A stretch of DNA of 35,072 bases from contig NZ_FXUL01000036.1 of the NCBI RefSeq assembly GCF_900182955.1, positions 1 to 35,072 on the forward strand. The letters are read 5' to 3'. The notes beneath the pieces were generated by a model. That model searched no databases, was not told the DNA's origin, and saw only the letters and a program-made list of their open reading frames with translations. This DNA comes from Noviherbaspirillum suwonense (GTDB taxonomy: Bacteria; Pseudomonadota; Gammaproteobacteria; Burkholderiales; Burkholderiaceae_D). The position numbers were made by a program, and so were the translations under genes. Below are positions 32,694-35,072 of this stretch, piece after piece (the first letter of the stretch is position 1; every line of letters begins with the position of its first letter).

Positions 32694-33728
32694 TCATGCA
32701 AGATCGCCGATTTGGAAGCGCCGCTTGAGCTCTTCGACAAGCGCTTCGCGTTCCTTCGGGTCGGCCATATTGATATCCAGCGCAACCCGGCCCGAGTCCC
32801 ACTCCTTGATAAACCCGATCTGGGTTTTACCAACCTTGATGCGGTACTGGCGGCTGACTTCCTTCTTCTTGCGCGGCTTGGCATTTTCCAATTGACCCCG
32901 CAGGGATTCGAGCGCCCGGGAACTCAGATCCTCGTCTACGGTGCGCTGCATCAGTTCGAGCAACTCCTTCTCCGATAATAGCTTGGAGAGCTGATAAATC
33001 TCGTAGCCGACGGCAATCCCGAACTTGGCGGGCGTTTCGCGCAGCCGCGCCAGCGCTACCTCGGGGAGCTTCAGGAACGACATGGTTTTCGCAACCGCCG
33101 CCGTGGAGAGGCCGGTCAGTTCGGCAATCCCGGCGCCGTCGGCAATCTTTTGTTCGACGAGCAATTTCTGCCAGGCGAGTGCGTTGTCGAGCGGAGACTG
33201 CGCATTGCGCTCTTCGTTGATCAGGTAGGACATCCGATACATGTCCAGGTCGCTTCCGACTTCCTGCAACACGCATTCGATATCGGATTTTCCTGCGGCG
33301 AGCAATGCGCGCTTGCGGTAATGCCCGTCGATCAGCACGACGTGGCCGGACAGCGTCGGGTGACGTGCGGCGGGCGCGGGAACCAGTTGTCCCCTGGTGG
33401 CGATGGATGCCGCAAGCGCCTTGACCGCTTTGGGGTCGTAAATATGGCGAGCGTTCAATGGGTTGTCGTGCACCATTGACAATGGAATGCGCACGATAGC
33501 CTTGTCATTTCCCTGCGCTGCGGCTCCGATTTCCGCGCTGAAATCGCTCGCCGTTTTGGCCTTGGACACGGTTGGCCCGACCAGCCCGAGCGGACGGCCC
33601 GCGAGCGCGGTGTCGGCCGCGTCGTAGCGTTTGTCCACATTGGCGGGTTCATAGCGTTTCTCGACTGCCGCAGTTTCATTCCTGATCGAGCTGCGAAGCA
33701 ACGATTTTCTGTCTGGTTTTCCGCTCAT
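32694..33728 (-). CDS. parB: Partition protein ParB
   Basis: A 344-residue ParB. Residues 1-75 are a basic, disordered ParA-interaction region. The ParB/Srx CTPase-like domain runs from about 78 to 180 (IPLSMVHDNPLNARHIYDP, then DGHYRKRALLAAG in place of GERRxRA). The helix-turn-helix is at about 200-222 (IAELTGLSTAAVAKTMSFLK). The C-terminus has charged helices for dimerisation. The ATG overlaps the parA stop (ATGA). Residues 62-68 (DFSAEIG) are encoded by a parS-like palindrome (33528-33545), so the gene carries its own binding site. It binds parS and with ParA distributes replicon copies at cell division. Confidence 0.93.
   Translation of the reverse strand: MSGKPDRKSLLRSSIRNETAAVEKRYEPANVDKRYDAADTALAGRPLGLVGPTVSKAKTASDFSAEIGAAAQGNDKAIVRIPLSMVHDNPLNARHIYDPKAVKALAASIATRGQLVPAPAARHPTLSGHVVLIDGHYRKRALLAAGKSDIECVLQEVGSDLDMYRMSYLINEERNAQSPLDNALAWQKLLVEQKIADGAGIAELTGLSTAAVAKTMSFLKLPEVALARLRETPAKFGIAVGYEIYQLSKLLSEKELLELMQRTVDEDLSSRALESLRGQLENAKPRKKKEVSRQYRIKVGKTQIGFIKEWDSGRVALDINMADPKEREALVEELKRRFQIGDLA
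33528..33545. promoter_or_regulatory. parS-like centromere site 2, inside parB
   Basis: GATTTCCGCGCTGAAATC is identical to site 3 and is the exact reverse complement of site 4. It lies within parB codons 62-68. ParB binding is inferred from repetition and position. Confidence 0.72.
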
Positions 33729-34408
33729 TTCTTGGCTCTCCGTGCGGTGCTTATACCTAAAATTTGCAGGACTTCATCCGTTAGCTTGTCGACTTCTTTC
33801 GTCGCCGCGCTACTTTTGCCTAGCTTGTGGACCGTCGACCCGGTCAGCTGGCACTCCCGGAATGCAGAGCGGGAACCGATCCAGTTTTTCATCAACGGGA
33901 TGTCTTCGTCTTCGCCGAGAACTTCAAGCGTGTCTTTCGCCAGATTGGTATTTTTCTGAACCATGTTCGGGAGCATGCGAATCTGCAGTTGCTCGTTGGT
34001 GGCCTGCGCGGTAAGCGCCAGTTTTTTCGCGGCAACGGACGCCCACATGTCCGCCGGCGCTGGAACGATGGGGATGATAGCCAGGTCCGAGATCAGCATC
34101 GCGCTCGACGGCGCCGGCGATAGTGCGGCCGGGGGGCAATCGATAAAAATGAAGTCGTAATTCTCGAGATGGTTGCGAATCTCCCGGTGTACCTTGCCGC
34201 CCATTGCAGCGAGATTCATGGTCGCAGCTGCAAACGGTTCCTCGTCCGGCGCCTGGCTTGCCCAGCGGGTCGCGGTGCTTTGCTCATCCATGTCCACTAC
34301 CAGCGTCTTGAACCCTCGCAGGGCAATGGTTCCGGCCAGTTGTATCGTGATGGTTGTCTTGCCACAACCGCCTTTCTGGTTGAAAACCGTGACTACCTTT
34401 GCCGTCAT
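33725..34408 (-). CDS. parA: Partition ATPase ParA (short type, no N-terminal HTH)
   Basis: A 227-residue ParA/MinD ATPase. The deviant Walker A motif KGGCGKTT is at 12-19, switch-I aspartates D39 and D41 are in VVDMDEQ, and the Walker B is FIDCPP at 88-93. The ATG at 34408 is chosen because GGGAG lies upstream and because a consensus -10 at 34512-34517 falls inside the 40-codon in-frame extension. Without an N-terminal DNA-binding domain it resembles type Ib ParA, yet its partner ParB is the long HTH type, so autoregulation would fall to ParB at nearby parS sites. It forms an operon with parB by stop-start overlap. Confidence 0.93.
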   Translation of the reverse strand: MTAKVVTVFNQKGGCGKTTITIQLAGTIALRGFKTLVVDMDEQSTATRWASQAPDEEPFAAATMNLAAMGGKVHREIRNHLENYDFIFIDCPPAALSPAPSSAMLISDLAIIPIVPAPADMWASVAAKKLALTAQATNEQLQIRMLPNMVQKNTNLAKDTLEVLGEDEDIPLMKNWIGSRSAFRECQLTGSTVHKLGKSSAATKEVDKLTDEVLQILGISTARRAKK

Positions 34409-34447
34409 TTTTCTGCTCCCTGTATTTATGCCGTCGATCCTGACACC

Positions 34448-34465
34448 GATTTCCGCGCTGAAATC
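34448..34465. promoter_or_regulatory. parS-like centromere site 3, in the parA leader
   Basis: GATTTCCGCGCTGAAATC, identical to site 2. It lies between the predicted parA -10 (34512) and the parA start (34408), where bound ParB could repress the operon. Confidence 0.75.
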
Positions 34466-34511
34466 GGGTCGCTCTTCTGATTTCTCACGACAGTCCTGGC
34501 TTGAAGACAGC

Positions 34512-34550
34512 ATTATATAGACCATCAATAAATTACTTCACTTTTTGAAG
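34512..34550 (-). promoter_or_regulatory. Probable parAB promoter with a short dyad upstream
   Basis: On the minus strand a perfect TATAAT occurs at 34512-34517. The -35 region is poor but overlaps a dyad CTTCA-CTTTT-TGAAG (34536-34550), possibly an operator. Confidence 0.5.
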
Positions 34551-34588
34551 GAGTCGAACATTTCGCGTTGCGCTGCAGGCACGGCGCC

Positions 34589-34606
34589 GATTTCAGCGCG
34601 GAAATC
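34589..34606. promoter_or_regulatory. parS-like centromere site 4, upstream of the parAB promoter
   Basis: GATTTCAGCGCGGAAATC is the exact reverse complement of sites 2 and 3, about 75 bases upstream of the predicted -10. With site 3 it brackets the promoter in opposite orientation. Confidence 0.75.
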
Positions 34607-34988
34607 GCAGGCCTGCGCATTTGACGGTGAGCCGCTGTTCTTGACGGAGGTGGGCGCAGTTCCGCAGGGCGGGCTCGTGGGGTGCAGTGATGAAGTAACG
34701 GGACGATTCGTCACGACAGCGGGTCGCCGATCAGTCCTTCATTCGATTTAATGATGGTTTCACTAGTGAGCCGGAAACCATCGCCTGGCAGTTTTCCCGT
34801 TAGGAAATCCGTTGCGCCTCTTTTGGTTGTCAACCAAGGACCCATTCCGCATGATTGCTTAGGGAGCACACATAGACACTAACCAACCATATGCTTTTTT
34901 AGTTGAAAGCTGGCGCGATTTGATTCGAAGCATTCGCCCTATGCCATTCATGGGAAGCAGATTATTGCTCTCATGCTGTTTCGGGGTC
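34607..34988. other. Non-coding region after the partition locus
   Basis: About 380 bases with no credible gene. It contains the inverted repeat at 34753-34782 and a smaller dyad TTGGTT-GTC-AACCAA near 34823-34837. Nothing else recognised. Confidence 0.5.
34753..34782. repeat. Inverted repeat GATGGTTTC-N12-GAAACCATC
   Basis: Perfect 9-base arms at 34753-34761 and 34774-34782, with 12 bases between that begin with ACTAGT. There is no U-run on either side. Possibly a protein-binding site; function unknown. Confidence 0.5.
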
Positions 34989-35072
34989 GCCCAACGCCCA
35001 ACGCCCAACGCCCAACGCCCAACGCCCAACGCCCAACGCCCAACGCCCAACGCCCAACGCCCAACGCCCAAC
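34989..35072. repeat. Tandem heptamer array GCCCAAC, 12 perfect copies to the window edge
   Basis: 84 bases made of 12 exact 7-base units; it may continue beyond the window. On the minus strand it reads GTTGGGC. Because 7 is not a multiple of 3, an open frame through it encodes a 7-residue repeat (GVGRWAL), which is a by-product and not a gene. Confidence 0.95.

Noticed and set aside
34409-34528. 40-codon N-terminal extension of ParA
   Set aside because: It contains a consensus -10 element and a parS-like site, and the ATG at 34408 has a good ribosome site.
34859-35071. 70-codon minus-strand ORF with GVGRWAL repeats
   Set aside because: It is only the translation of the heptamer DNA array.

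Overview
The window is high-GC proteobacterial DNA, most like Burkholderiales (Betaproteobacteria). The reasons are the gene families: orphan Leu/Ile/Val-type binding proteins beside catabolic operons, many LysR regulators and a picolinate-type catabolic cluster. It appears to be part of a plasmid, megaplasmid or chromid, because catabolic genes (1-26342) sit directly beside a complete replication and partition module (26343-35072). No rRNA, tRNA or CRISPR array was seen.

Region 1 (1-11602) reads as a picolinic-acid (pyridine-2-carboxylate) catabolic regulon. It holds a maleate cis-trans isomerase start (cut by the window edge), a PicC-like amidohydrolase-family decarboxylase, a three-gene molybdenum hydroxylase whose iron-sulfur subunit is fused to a CoxG domain, a MarR regulator (PicR-like), a Rieske oxygenase (ferredoxin, alpha, beta; no reductase in the window) and a nitrate/taurine-type ABC importer. 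Four copies of one palindrome, TCAG-CATA-CTGA (one with CTAA), lie in front of the transcription units: the decarboxylase operon, the hydroxylase/marR divergent region, the oxygenase operon and the importer operon. Two of them sit just downstream of near-consensus sigma-70 promoters. This gives a coherent model: the importer brings in the acid, the Mo-hydroxylase hydroxylates it, the Rieske system hydroxylates again, PicC decarboxylates, and a maleate isomerase feeds fumarate. The middle ring-opening steps must be encoded to the left of the window.

Region 2 (11603-14520) holds two LysR regulators and a YdbC/PdxI-type aldo-keto reductase. Region 3 (14638-26342) is a minus-strand catabolic gene set with a divergent LysR regulator. 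It contains an iron-dependent alcohol dehydrogenase, two paralogous periplasmic binding proteins without permease or ATPase, a cupin of the 2,4'-dihydroxyacetophenone dioxygenase type, an SDR, two aldehyde dehydrogenases and a TcuA-like flavoprotein. Its substrate is not evident; an aromatic or alpha-hydroxy-ketone is a guess.

Region 4 (26343-35072) is the replicon core. It contains a 687-residue tyrosine recombinase with a dif-like palindrome upstream, an AT-rich stretch with three TGTTTAC repeats, about fifteen iterons (GTGGAAGRATTTCCCC) spaced at near-whole helical turns, a Rep_3-type initiator with an inverted iteron in its leader, and parAB. Four parS-like palindromes (GATTTC-N6-GAAATC) accompany parAB; one is inside parB and one lies 7 kb away beside the recombinase. 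The window ends in a tandem array of the heptamer GCCCAAC.
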